From NCBI GenBank assembly GCA_002440765.1, contig DJVC01000121.1:4550-30735 (forward strand): a stretch of DNA of 26,186 bases, written 5' to 3'. The notes below the pieces were generated by a model. It ran no database searches. It worked only from the letters and a program-made list of their open reading frames with translations, and had not been told where the DNA came from. How positions within the stretch are numbered: the stretch's first letter is position 1; each line of letters begins with the position of its first letter. The translations under genes and the position numbers were made by a program. The DNA comes from a bacterium UBP3_UBA6266. Lineage in GTDB: Bacteria; Auribacterota; UBA6266. Shown here piece by piece: positions 1-7,866 of the stretch.

Positions 1-48
1 AAGTGGTGTTTTACTGGAAATTTGCATTAACCACTAAATAGTAGCACT

Positions 49-76
49 TTTGTTTATAGGCTTCAAATGTTAGAAT
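49..76 (+). promoter_or_regulatory. possible promoter of tRNA-Ser(GCU)
   Basis: A TTTGTT box at 49-54 and a TAGAAT box at 71-76 are separated by 16 bases. The predicted start would fall around 83, just before the mature tRNA end at 90. The -35 match is weak, so this is a suggestion only. Confidence 0.3.
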
Positions 77-89
77 TGTCTAGGTTTAA

Positions 90-183
90 GGAAGGGTGGC
101 CGAGTGGTCCAAGGCGACGGTTTGCTAAACCGTTGTACGGGCTAATACCCGTACCGGGGGTTCAAATCCCCCCCTCTCCGCCA
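90..183 (+). tRNA. tRNA-Ser (anticodon GCU)
   Basis: This is a 94-base serine tRNA with the long variable arm of class II tRNAs. The anticodon stem-loop reads CGGTTTGCTAAACCG, giving anticodon GCU, which decodes AGC and AGU. The variable arm is TACGGGC/taat/ACCCGTA-like, the T arm contains GGTTCAAATCC, and the acceptor stem closes GGAAGGG against CCTCTCC. That stem has one A-C mismatch and one G-T wobble. The discriminator is G, and CCA is encoded at 181-183. Confidence 0.97.
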
Positions 184-221
184 TAAAGAAAAACCATCCT
201 TGTGGGGGTTTTTGTTTATGG
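181..221 (+). terminator. inverted repeat / terminator after tRNA-Ser(GCU)
   Basis: CCATAAAGAAAAACC at 181-195 pairs with GGTTTTTGTTTATGG at 207-221, with one mismatch in 15 and an 11-base spacer. The right arm contains T-runs, so it probably ends the tRNA transcript. The left arm begins with the tRNA's own CCA, so the hairpin reaches the mature 3' end. Confidence 0.6.
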
Positions 222-382
222 CTTGGGTGTGGGGGAATAAGCACCGTAGATTAATTAAGCCATAGAAATTTATCTCCCTGATTCAGTTAAACCAATCTCC
301 CTTCACCCGCCAACGCTTTGTGTTGGGCCCAATCATATAGATTTACACTCTGTTAAAATCATGTTAAAATTCTTTTATAATC

Positions 383-1210
383 ATGAGTGCCGGCAAATAT
401 AAAACAGTTAATGTGACGGCGGATATTTTTTTTCTTCTGATTTTTTTCCTGTCATTATTCTCTTTTGCGGACTGCGATATAGGTATGTCGCTTGACACTG
501 AGACTATGTCGGTGGCGAAATTTTCGCATGTTTCCGGACAGGAGAGGTTAAGCCCCGCGAAAAAAGCTGGGATACGGCTGGACGATATTATCAAGGCGGT
601 GAATAACCGGCCGGTTTCTACCCAGCAGGATGTCGATAGAATTTTACGGGTCATACAGCCGAACACCAGAATACCTGTTCTGATTGAGAGAAACGGGCAG
701 GAAAGAGTTTACAATGTGGTAACAGGGAAGAATTTTACTCCCGAAATAGATGTTATCGCGCAAGAACTTATCAGCGGCAAAAAAGTTGCCCTTGCTATTG
801 CGGTTGGACGCGTATCTAATACGGTTGCGCTTCCCTCCAATGCGAACCTTAACGAATGGAAAAACGCTATAACGGCTCAATTGGAGAGTGAATGCGCCGC
901 AGTTTATACACAGTGCACAGGGGTGGAAAATTTCTCGGTGGTTGACCGTAGCAGGATAAGAAGCATTCTTGACGAACTGAATTTCCAGACAACAGGTTAT
1001 GTTTCAGAGCAGACGAGGCTTGAAATAGGGAAGCTCACCGGGGCAACATATTTTCTTATTGTGGAATTCAGCCGGTTCCCTTCCGGATATAACGGATTCA
1101 ACGACATGCTTTCAAAGAAACTTATTGATATAGAGACGGGAGAAGTACTTTCGAGCGTCAATGTGACACAGCGCTGCGACAGTTTCGGTAAAGTGATAAG
1201 TTTTGAGTAA
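383..1210 (+). CDS. secreted PDZ plus CsgG/FlgO-like protein
   Basis: This 275-residue exported protein has a hydrophobic segment at residues 15-29, probably a cleaved signal peptide. A PDZ-like domain follows at about 35-115 (SPAKKAGIRLDDIIKAVNNR, then a beta strand IPVLIERNG). The C-terminal domain at about 125-265 resembles CsgG/FlgO-type lipoproteins: FSVVDRSRIRSILDEL, then TGATYFLIVEFSRF, then KLIDIETGEVLSS. That fold usually sits in the periplasm or outer membrane and helps assemble surface structures; the PDZ would bind peptide tails. A precise role cannot be given. The ATG has no Shine-Dalgarno site, and a TATAAT (376-381) lies directly before it, so the mRNA may be leaderless. The next gene's ribosome site starts 4 bases after its stop, so the two may be cotranscribed. 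Confidence 0.75.
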   Translation: MSAGKYKTVNVTADIFFLLIFFLSLFSFADCDIGMSLDTETMSVAKFSHVSGQERLSPAKKAGIRLDDIIKAVNNRPVSTQQDVDRILRVIQPNTRIPVLIERNGQERVYNVVTGKNFTPEIDVIAQELISGKKVALAIAVGRVSNTVALPSNANLNEWKNAITAQLESECAAVYTQCTGVENFSVVDRSRIRSILDELNFQTTGYVSEQTRLEIGKLTGATYFLIVEFSRFPSGYNGFNDMLSKKLIDIETGEVLSSVNVTQRCDSFGKVISFE

Positions 1211-1229
1211 AACGAAAGGAGGGTTTGCT

Positions 1230-1661
1230 TTGAAATTACAGGATATTATCGAGAAAAAGAACGGGAATGTAGTCAGCATAGGAAGCCGGAGCACAGTATA
1301 TGAAGCCGCGAAACTTTTGCGTCAGCATAAAATAGGGGCTTTGCTTGTATTGGGTGATGACAGAAAACTTGCGGGGATAATAACGGAAAGAGACATTTTA
1401 AGGGAATGTGCCGAAAATGTGGAAAAATTAACGAAAAAACTTGTGCAGGAAGCTATGTCCAAAGATTTGATTATAGGACTTCTGGAAGATACAGTGCAAT
1501 ATTCCATGGGGATTATGACCAAGAACAAGATGAGACATTTGCCGGTGATGGAAAAAGAAAGGATACTGGGTATTGTGTCTCTGGGGGACTTGGTCAAATC
1601 ACAGCTTGAAGATATTGAATTTGAGAACAGGCACTTAAAAGAATATATTCACGGCGGCTGA
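1230..1661 (+). CDS. CBS-domain pair protein
   Basis: The 143-residue product consists almost entirely of two CBS motifs, at about 5-60 and 72-130. Diagnostic stretches are KIGALLVLGDDRKLAGIITERDIL and MRHLPVMEKERILGIVSLGDLV. Such Bateman modules bind adenine nucleotides such as AMP or ATP and act as energy or redox sensors, alone or with a partner. No fused effector domain is present. I chose TTG at 1230 because AAAGGAGGG (1215-1223) sits six bases upstream. A longer reading from TTG 1203 overlaps the previous gene and would place the ribosome site inside the coding region. The stop is directly adjacent to the stop of the convergent sulfhydrylase gene, with no base between. Confidence 0.88.
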   Translation: MKLQDIIEKKNGNVVSIGSRSTVYEAAKLLRQHKIGALLVLGDDRKLAGIITERDILRECAENVEKLTKKLVQEAMSKDLIIGLLEDTVQYSMGIMTKNKMRHLPVMEKERILGIVSLGDLVKSQLEDIEFENRHLKEYIHGG

Positions 1662-2963
<1,302 letters not shown>

Positions 2964-3758
2964 TTATACTTCAAGTCTCCCGCCCGCAGGTTTGTTTTCG
3001 ACGACCATTATAAACCAATACGCTATGATTGCAAACAGCATGATGGCTGCCTCGGTTATTAATATGCCGTGTCTCATGAGCAGTATGGCGCTAGAATTTA
3101 TTACAGTGTGGGCTGCGATTGCAAGTAAAATATAAAGTAAATTTTTCCTCGAAACGGCGAGATATGCAAGGAGAGAGAAAGCCGTATGCAGTATAACGGC
3201 AAACAGTCTTTCGGCAACCGCGCTTAACGCCACCCATATAGTTACATTTTGAAGCTGCGCTTTGAATACTTCGACTTGGTTCATTATAAGTTTTACATCG
3301 GCTTCGGAAAAATCTTTATTCAACAATATTTCGGCATTTGTATTGTAAATAAAAGGGAGTGAAACGAGTGTGCTTACGACAATCCCGAGGACCATAATAA
3401 TTTCCAGGCTTGCCCAACCCAACCCGAAAGTAACAGCCTGGTTTCTTGTTATCGAGGGATATTTCAGTTTTACCATTGTGAACCTTATTATTTCCTCACA
3501 TAATCCTGCCCATAATCCTACCGCGAGAGCGTAATATAATATTGAGTTTTGCAGCAGTTGGTTTAGGATATTTTTGCCGGGTAAAACGTACATCGGCGGC
3601 AAATGGATAATTTGTGATATTAAAAACCCCAGCACGCCGAAAAAGAAGAACTTTAAGGATACCTTCAGCTTCTTCCTGACTATAAAGATGCAGGATGCTA
3701 TAAGCCCCAGGAGAAGCAGTATTTCAATTGAAAGATATGATACAATCTTACTATACAT
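2964..3758 (-). CDS. YhfC-family intramembrane protease-like protein
   Basis: This 264-residue polytopic protein has about seven to eight membrane segments. It carries the pattern of the YhfC family, a relative of CPBP/PrsW membrane proteases: CEEIIR with E88-E89, a second acidic motif GWASLE around E119, LHTAFS with H191, and AAHTVINS with H217. These glutamates and histidines are the presumed active site in the inner membrane; the substrates are unknown. The start ATG at 3758 lies in a 63-base divergent gap facing the phosphohexomutase gene. Its stop abuts the start of the sulfhydrylase gene. A role tied to sulfur metabolism is not established and may only reflect shared transcription. Confidence 0.75.
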   Translation of the reverse strand: MYSKIVSYLSIEILLLLGLIASCIFIVRKKLKVSLKFFFFGVLGFLISQIIHLPPMYVLPGKNILNQLLQNSILYYALAVGLWAGLCEEIIRFTMVKLKYPSITRNQAVTFGLGWASLEIIMVLGIVVSTLVSLPFIYNTNAEILLNKDFSEADVKLIMNQVEVFKAQLQNVTIWVALSAVAERLFAVILHTAFSLLAYLAVSRKNLLYILLAIAAHTVINSSAILLMRHGILITEAAIMLFAIIAYWFIMVVENKPAGGRLEV

Positions 3759-3810
3759 AAGTTAATTGATTATAGCAGAACTCTATTTTAAGTAAAACTT
3801 AAGTTTGGGC

Positions 3811-3816
3811 TGGAGG
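3811..3816 (+). promoter_or_regulatory. ribosome binding site fixing a GTG start
   Basis: TGGAGG ends five bases before GTG 3822, supporting that non-ATG start for the phosphohexomutase. A perfect 12-base palindrome AAACTTAAGTTT (3795-3806) lies just upstream and could be an operator or chance. Confidence 0.7.
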
Positions 3817-3821
3817 TTTTT

Positions 3822-5585
3822 GTGAATTTCGACAAGTTTAAAGAATTGAGCTTTGGGACAAGCGGCCTTCGGGATACGGTTGAAAATATGACGGATATGG
3901 AATGTTATATAAACACGAGAGGGTTTCTGTCATATATGCAGGAAACGGGGGACTTCAGCGAAGGTTCTGCTGTTGTCCTTGGAGGGGATAGGCGGCCGAG
4001 CACGGTGAGGATAAAATCAGCCGTTGCGGCAGCTATAAGGGATATGAAAGGCCGTGTTGATGAACAGGGCCTTGTTTCCACTCCGGCGCTTACATATTAT
4101 GCGATGGGAGAAAAAAGGCCAAGTGTTATGGTTACCGGTAGCCACATTCCCGCGGACAGGAACGGCATAAAATTTACCAAAAGGGCCGGCGAGGTGCTGA
4201 AATCGGATGAACCGGGCATTTTAAGGAATGTCTCGAAAGAGCGCGAAAAGATTTATTCCCTTTCGGGAAAAACATTTTTGTTTGATGAAAAAGGTATGTT
4301 CAAACCGGATGAGGCAAAAAAAGCATTAGCCTTGCTGAAAGAAAAGGAATATTCAGGGCCGGCTGTTAAACAATATACAGAGAGATATAAAAATGTTTTC
4401 GGCGGGGATGCTCTCAAAGATAAAATATTTTTCTACCAGCACTCCGCTGTAGCCCGGGATTTCGGCAGAAAAATATTCGAAGACCTCGGATCGGAAGTCA
4501 TTTCTCCCGCCGAAAAGATGACAGTTGAATATACCGATGAATCCGGCGGAGAAAAATCGGAGCAGACAGCATTAAGAAGCGAGCTTTTTATACCGGTGGA
4601 CACAGAAAGTGTTTCTAATCTTACCATGGCTATATTTAAGAGAGTTATGAACGAACATAACGTTGACATCGGGGTTACTATGGACGGCGATTCCGACAGG
4701 CCGCTGCTGGTTTACAGGGTATTTAAAAACGGCAAACCGACAGATGCTGTCAATTATATTACAGGAGACATTCTCGGCCTGCTCTCTGTTCTCGGGCTTA
4801 AGCAGGCGGGAGTTGATATAAATGCGGTTGCGGTTCCCATAAGTGCGAACGATGCGATAGACAAAGTGCTCAGCGAGATGGGAATTGAGATTACCAAGAC
4901 AAAAATCGGCTCGCCGTATGTCATTGCGGCGATGACGGAATCAAGGAGAAAACACCTTAAATCCGGCGGGCAGTGGAACGTTTTTTCGTGGGAGTCAAAC
5001 GGCGGATTTTTGACCGGCAATGATTTGGATATCAGCGGAAAAACTTTAAAAGCTCTGCCCTCCAGAGATGCGGTTCTGCCTCTTATATCGGTACTTTTGC
5101 TAAGCCTGAATAAAGGGAAAAAAGTTTCCGAACTTATCGATGAATTGCCCGCCCGATATACACACGCCGACAGGAAGAAAAACTTTCCCTCGGATAAAAG
5201 TCGAGCTGTCATAAAATCAATATCCCCTGAAAAAGAAAAAGATGTCAAAGAAGTATTTTTCAATAAATCAGACGCCGTTATCACCTCTTTTAACGGTTCC
5301 TCGAAACCCTTATCCGGAGATAATGAATTTTTTTCCGTCAAACGGCGGCTGGAAACGTTTTTTACAAAAGAAAACGGGTTTTCTGATATAATAAGAATAA
5401 ACTATATAGACGGTGTAAGGATATTTTTCTCAAATGGGGATATTTCGCATTTGAGGCCTTCAGGCAATGCCCCGGAGTTCAGGAATTACGCCATCGCTTC
5501 AACACCAAAGAGGGCAAAGGAAATAGTACAACTCGGTTTAGAGAGTATAATTCCCGGGTTGTCAAAAGAAGCTGGCTCGGAGTAA
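3822..5585 (+). CDS. alpha-D-phosphohexomutase (phosphomannomutase/phosphoglucomutase family)
   Basis: This 587-residue cytoplasmic enzyme would move a phosphate between C6 and C1 of a hexose, feeding cell-wall, glycan or glycogen precursors. All four active-site loops are visible. The phosphoserine loop is VTGSHIPADRNGIKF with S107. The metal loop is DGDSDRP (288-294), the sugar loop is WESNGGF (390-396), and the phosphate loop is RPSGNAPEFRN (545-555). TGSHIP in place of TASHNP and WESNGG in place of GEESGG mark a recognisable subfamily, not decay. Its substrate (mannose, glucose or glucosamine phosphate) cannot be told. At 587 residues it is longer than the usual 450 or so; there is extra sequence at about 130-260. 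Translation starts at a GTG with TGGAGG upstream. It heads a plus-strand run with two membrane proteins. Confidence 0.92.
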   Translation: MNFDKFKELSFGTSGLRDTVENMTDMECYINTRGFLSYMQETGDFSEGSAVVLGGDRRPSTVRIKSAVAAAIRDMKGRVDEQGLVSTPALTYYAMGEKRPSVMVTGSHIPADRNGIKFTKRAGEVLKSDEPGILRNVSKEREKIYSLSGKTFLFDEKGMFKPDEAKKALALLKEKEYSGPAVKQYTERYKNVFGGDALKDKIFFYQHSAVARDFGRKIFEDLGSEVISPAEKMTVEYTDESGGEKSEQTALRSELFIPVDTESVSNLTMAIFKRVMNEHNVDIGVTMDGDSDRPLLVYRVFKNGKPTDAVNYITGDILGLLSVLGLKQAGVDINAVAVPISANDAIDKVLSEMGIEITKTKIGSPYVIAAMTESRRKHLKSGGQWNVFSWESNGGFLTGNDLDISGKTLKALPSRDAVLPLISVLLLSLNKGKKVSELIDELPARYTHADRKKNFPSDKSRAVIKSISPEKEKDVKEVFFNKSDAVITSFNGSSKPLSGDNEFFSVKRRLETFFTKENGFSDIIRINYIDGVRIFFSNGDISHLRPSGNAPEFRNYAIASTPKRAKEIVQLGLESIIPGLSKEAGSE

Positions 5586-5597
5586 AAAAGCATTAAA

Positions 5598-6023
5598 ATG
5601 ATAAAGAAAAATCTGCCTTTAATTGTGCTCTTCTTTGCATTTCTGCTGGTGTGCTGGTGCACGCTTGTTATCCAGTCAAACTCGGCTTTCCTGCGGAAGG
5701 TGGAAAAACTTGAATCCAAATATTCATATTACAGTGTGTTTGACGGCTTTCTTATAGAAATACTGGAGCATAATTATTCGATTGTGGGCAATCGCTATGA
5801 TGTTAAATTAAAATGTTTTGTCAAAGAAGGCGGCAACAAGGACATCAATGAGCTATACGCAAAAATTTTTAAGGAACTCGGCCTGGGAGAAAAGAATATT
5901 GTGGAGAGGACAGGTGCTGTGGTAAACCCCAAACTCGATATGTGCGATGGAAAACCGGGCCTGTTTAAAGCGATAAACGAAGAAGTTGAAATCAATATCA
6001 GCCTGCTGTATTACTTTAAATGA
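5598..6023 (+). CDS. unknown single-pass membrane-anchored protein
   Basis: This 141-residue protein is not recognised. Residues 5-28 (LPLIVLFFAFLLVCWCTLVIQ, less its ends) form one N-terminal membrane anchor or uncleaved signal. They are followed by a short charged helix (VEKLESKYSYY) and an alpha/beta soluble part that should face the periplasm. Two cysteines (in KCFV and DMCDG) lie in the soluble part and could form a disulfide. It starts 12 bases after the mutase stop with no clear ribosome site, and its stop overlaps the next ATG in an ATGA. It therefore very probably belongs to the same operon and is translationally coupled to its neighbours. Confidence 0.7.
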   Translation: MIKKNLPLIVLFFAFLLVCWCTLVIQSNSAFLRKVEKLESKYSYYSVFDGFLIEILEHNYSIVGNRYDVKLKCFVKEGGNKDINELYAKIFKELGLGEKNIVERTGAVVNPKLDMCDGKPGLFKAINEEVEINISLLYYFK

Positions 6024-6697
6024 GGCAATATAATATGTTGAAAAAAATTGTCGATACTCTTCGTTCCCAATTCAGAATACAGAATCCGGTAAATCCGCTG
6101 CAATTCAATGACCCTCTGGCTGAAAAAACGGAGTGGTCTCCCTTAAAAGGGGGGGGAGCAAACTTCTGCACGCATAAGCTGGTGGAAGTCGAACCCTTCA
6201 GGTATGAATTCCGGGCGTCAGTCGGTGCAAAGCTTTTCTATGCGCTTTTTTTCCTTATAGGTACGGGAGTGTTTATAGGTTTTACCGCGGGTTTTATTAT
6301 AAAGAGACAATTTTCCTTCGGGGCAGAAACCATCCTGCCTCTGTTTATAGGATTGGTTTTTGCGGCAGTGGGCGCTATTATGCTGTATTTCGGCACCGCC
6401 CCGATAGTCTTTGACAAACAAATCGGGTATTTCTGGAAAGGAAGGAAAGATCCCTTGAAATTTTTTGATGCCGAACCCAAGAAGTGGTTCGCAAACATCA
6501 AAGATATCCATTCATTCCAGCTGATTTCGGAATACTGCCGCAGTGATAAAAGCTCATATTACAGTTACGAACTGAACATTGTCCTTAAAGACGGTTCCCG
6601 GATGAATGTCATTGACCATGGCAACCTGAAACGCGTCAGGGAAGACGCCGCCAAACTGTCGGCGTTCCTCGGTAAGCCCGTCTGGGAAGCTGTTTGA
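6020..6697 (+). CDS. unknown two-TM membrane protein with C-terminal PH-like region
   Basis: This 225-residue protein is not assigned to a family. It has a hydrophilic N-terminus of about 60 residues and two membrane segments at about 74-95 and 103-125 (separated by KRQFSFGAE). A cytoplasmic-looking C-terminal half follows, with alternating strands: IVFDKQIGYFWKG, IHSFQLISEY, YELNIVLKDGSRMNVIDHG, then helix LKRVREDAAKLSAFLG. That succession of strands ending in one amphipathic helix resembles a PH-like fold; this is inference. ATG 6020 overlaps the preceding stop. ATG 6035 (MLKKIVD) with GAGG at 6022-6025 is a credible alternative start. It is the last gene of the run starting at 3822. Confidence 0.72.
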   Translation: MRQYNMLKKIVDTLRSQFRIQNPVNPLQFNDPLAEKTEWSPLKGGGANFCTHKLVEVEPFRYEFRASVGAKLFYALFFLIGTGVFIGFTAGFIIKRQFSFGAETILPLFIGLVFAAVGAIMLYFGTAPIVFDKQIGYFWKGRKDPLKFFDAEPKKWFANIKDIHSFQLISEYCRSDKSSYYSYELNIVLKDGSRMNVIDHGNLKRVREDAAKLSAFLGKPVWEAV

Positions 6698-7360
6698 CTA
6701 CACCCCTTTTTTCCCGATGAATTTTTCGATGGTTCTTATCAGCGAGTTGCTTTCGCTTCCGAATCTTTCCTTTGAAAACCGATAGTCATGTTTCCGGATG
6801 AATTCTTTCAGCTCGGTGATCAACCCCGATATCTTTTCCTTTTCAATGTCGATAAGCTTTTCAGCGGATTCGCTGTCCTTGCATTTCGCCAGAGCGGTAT
6901 TTAGGTGCGGCAAACACAGCCCGAAAGAATTTTTATAATGGGAGCTAAACTCTGCATCGTTATCGTTGAAGTTTTCCCAGAATACCGGAATATACCGTTC
7001 TTCCACGTTTTTTTCCTGTTTGCAGAACATGCAGATTTCCCGTGGGCCGGTTTTTTTTGGTCTTTTTTTATGGGAGGCGAGGTTCTTGATGACTTCCAGT
7101 TCTTTCCCCGCCGAGTCCATCAAATCGCTGTATACGATTGCCTGCCCGAACACATCACCGAACTTCCGTAATTGCCATGCGTGGCGGTTGCAGAACCCCC
7201 GGGCGTTTTTTATTTCCTGCCTCAACCCGGCATCGTTTACGTTTTCATGGAGGAAACTGTCCATCAGCTTATGTGTAGCTGCGTTCATTAGAAAACAGAT
7301 CGGACAGCCTTCTTTCAGGGCTTCCAACAGTTTGAAATATGTTGTATGTTTTGCGCTCAT
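6698..7360 (-). CDS. DUF6062-like protein with two Cys/His metal sites, fluoride-riboswitch controlled
   Basis: This 220-residue cytoplasmic protein has a clear internal duplication: CPIC (19-22) followed by FCNRH (C57, H60), then CMFC (110-113) followed by LCLPH (C149, H152). Each half is a CxxC and a CxxH spaced by 34 or 35 residues, so the protein should hold two zinc or iron sites. The layout matches what I know as DUF6062, whose function is unknown. I chose ATG 7360. The extra upstream residues of the open frame would be translated from the terminator hairpin and its U-tract, so they cannot be the normal start. The ribosome site (AGAGG, 7368-7372 region) is in the 3' arm of that hairpin. 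Its leader holds a fluoride riboswitch, which points to a role in fluoride stress or fluoride-sensitive metalloenzyme care. Confidence 0.82.
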   Translation of the reverse strand: MSAKHTTYFKLLEALKEGCPICFLMNAATHKLMDSFLHENVNDAGLRQEIKNARGFCNRHAWQLRKFGDVFGQAIVYSDLMDSAGKELEVIKNLASHKKRPKKTGPREICMFCKQEKNVEERYIPVFWENFNDNDAEFSSHYKNSFGLCLPHLNTALAKCKDSESAEKLIDIEKEKISGLITELKEFIRKHDYRFSKERFGSESNSLIRTIEKFIGKKGV

Positions 7361-7394
7361 AAAAATAAAACCTCTACCCTTGGAGGTAGAGGTT
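7361..7394 (-). terminator. riboswitch expression platform: intrinsic terminator overlapping the RBS
   Basis: On the minus strand AACCTCTACC (7394-7385) pairs perfectly with GGTAGAGGTT (7378-7369) over a six-base loop. It is followed by TTATTTTT (7368-7361) directly before ATG 7360. The 5' arm contains the CCTCTAC that the fluoride aptamer needs for its pseudoknot, so aptamer and terminator are mutually exclusive. The 3' arm carries the AGAGG ribosome site, so the hairpin may also block translation. Confidence 0.88.
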
Positions 7395-7444
7395 ATCAAC
7401 CTTCTTATGGAGGTGGTTATAAGGCGAACCTCATCGCCTTATAA
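7386..7444 (-). ncRNA. fluoride riboswitch (crcB motif) aptamer
   Basis: Reading the minus strand, P1 is TTATAAGGCGA (7444-7434) closed perfectly by TCGCCTTATAA (7427-7417), an 11-bp stem. The apical core reads GGCGATGAGGTTCGCC, matching the crcB signature GGCGATG(A/G)xG..CGCC. Next comes an ATAAC linker, a short P3 hairpin (ACCT...AGGT), then TTGATAACCTCTACC. That last piece matches the conserved tail TGAT(G/A)xCCTCTAC. The loop TGAGG can pair with CCTCT to form the defining pseudoknot. A closely similar order is known from the Thermotoga petrophila aptamer. Upstream of P1 on the minus strand is an AT-rich TATATTATTAT that could serve as the -10. Confidence 0.9.
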
Positions 7445-7475
7445 TAATATACTACAAATAAGGGCTGTCCTCACC

Positions 7476-7516
7476 TAAAAAAATAAAGCACCCGCAAGGG
7501 GCGCCTAATTTTTTTA
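7476..7516 (-). terminator. bidirectional hairpin terminator
   Basis: A CCC-GCAA-GGG tetraloop hairpin (7491-7500) is flanked by a near-complementary extension ending in seven A on one side and seven T on the other. On the minus strand the stem is followed by TTTATTTTTTT. It would stop transcripts arriving from 7867-9753 before the riboswitch promoter. Confidence 0.65.
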
Positions 7517-7866
7517 ATAGCGGAAAGGCTCTTGCCACAAAGCGTTGACGGGTAAGTAGGATGTTGCCTTCGGCACCCCTCTCCCGCCTTAAAGCGCGGG
7601 ATCGGGGTTCTGACCCTGGACCAGATACGGTTCATGGTTCAAATGTTCTACGCTTTGCTTCGAACCGAACCCATGATAAAGGGTCTTTTATCTGTACATA
7701 TTTGTGAGAATCTGCGGCGGATAATTTTTTTGAATATTACTTGTCCGCCTTAGGAAGAGAATGTTAACCAGCATTGTCGCTGTCAACAGCTTTATAGCTG
7801 TTTTCAGGCAGTGTTTCGCATACTCGAGTACTGCTTGTTCCTCTACTTCCGGCAACTAAGATTTTC
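7517..7866. other. non-coding stretch downstream of the AT-rich membrane gene
   Basis: No coding region is visible. The stretch holds a UUCG-loop hairpin fragment (about 7557-7580), the 91-bp repeat copy A (7582-7672), and an inverted repeat GGCGGA (7716-7721) / TCCGCC (7744-7749). It also holds a short hairpin AACAGC...GCTGTT (7785-7802). The last 60 bases before the stop at 7867 show nothing I recognise. Confidence 0.6.
7582..7672 (+). repeat. 91-bp direct repeat, copy A
   Basis: Starts TCCCGCCTTAAAGC and runs through GGTTCTGACCC, ACCAGATAC, GTTCATGGTTCAA and TGTTCTACGCTTTGCTTCGAA. Copy B at 9885-9975 has the same order and orientation with about 8 differences in 91. It contains internal complementary pieces (CCCGC/GCGGG and GGTTC/GAACC), so it may fold as RNA or be a REP-like element. 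Confidence 0.85.

Noticed and set aside
6966..7478. 170-codon plus-strand frame across the DUF6062 gene and riboswitch
   Set aside because: Antisense shadow; it covers the aptamer and terminator, which are clear features of the minus strand.
7600..7672. tRNA-like pieces in the repeat (GGTTCAA, TTCGAACC)
   Set aside because: No acceptor stem, D arm or anticodon arm can be formed around them in either orientation.
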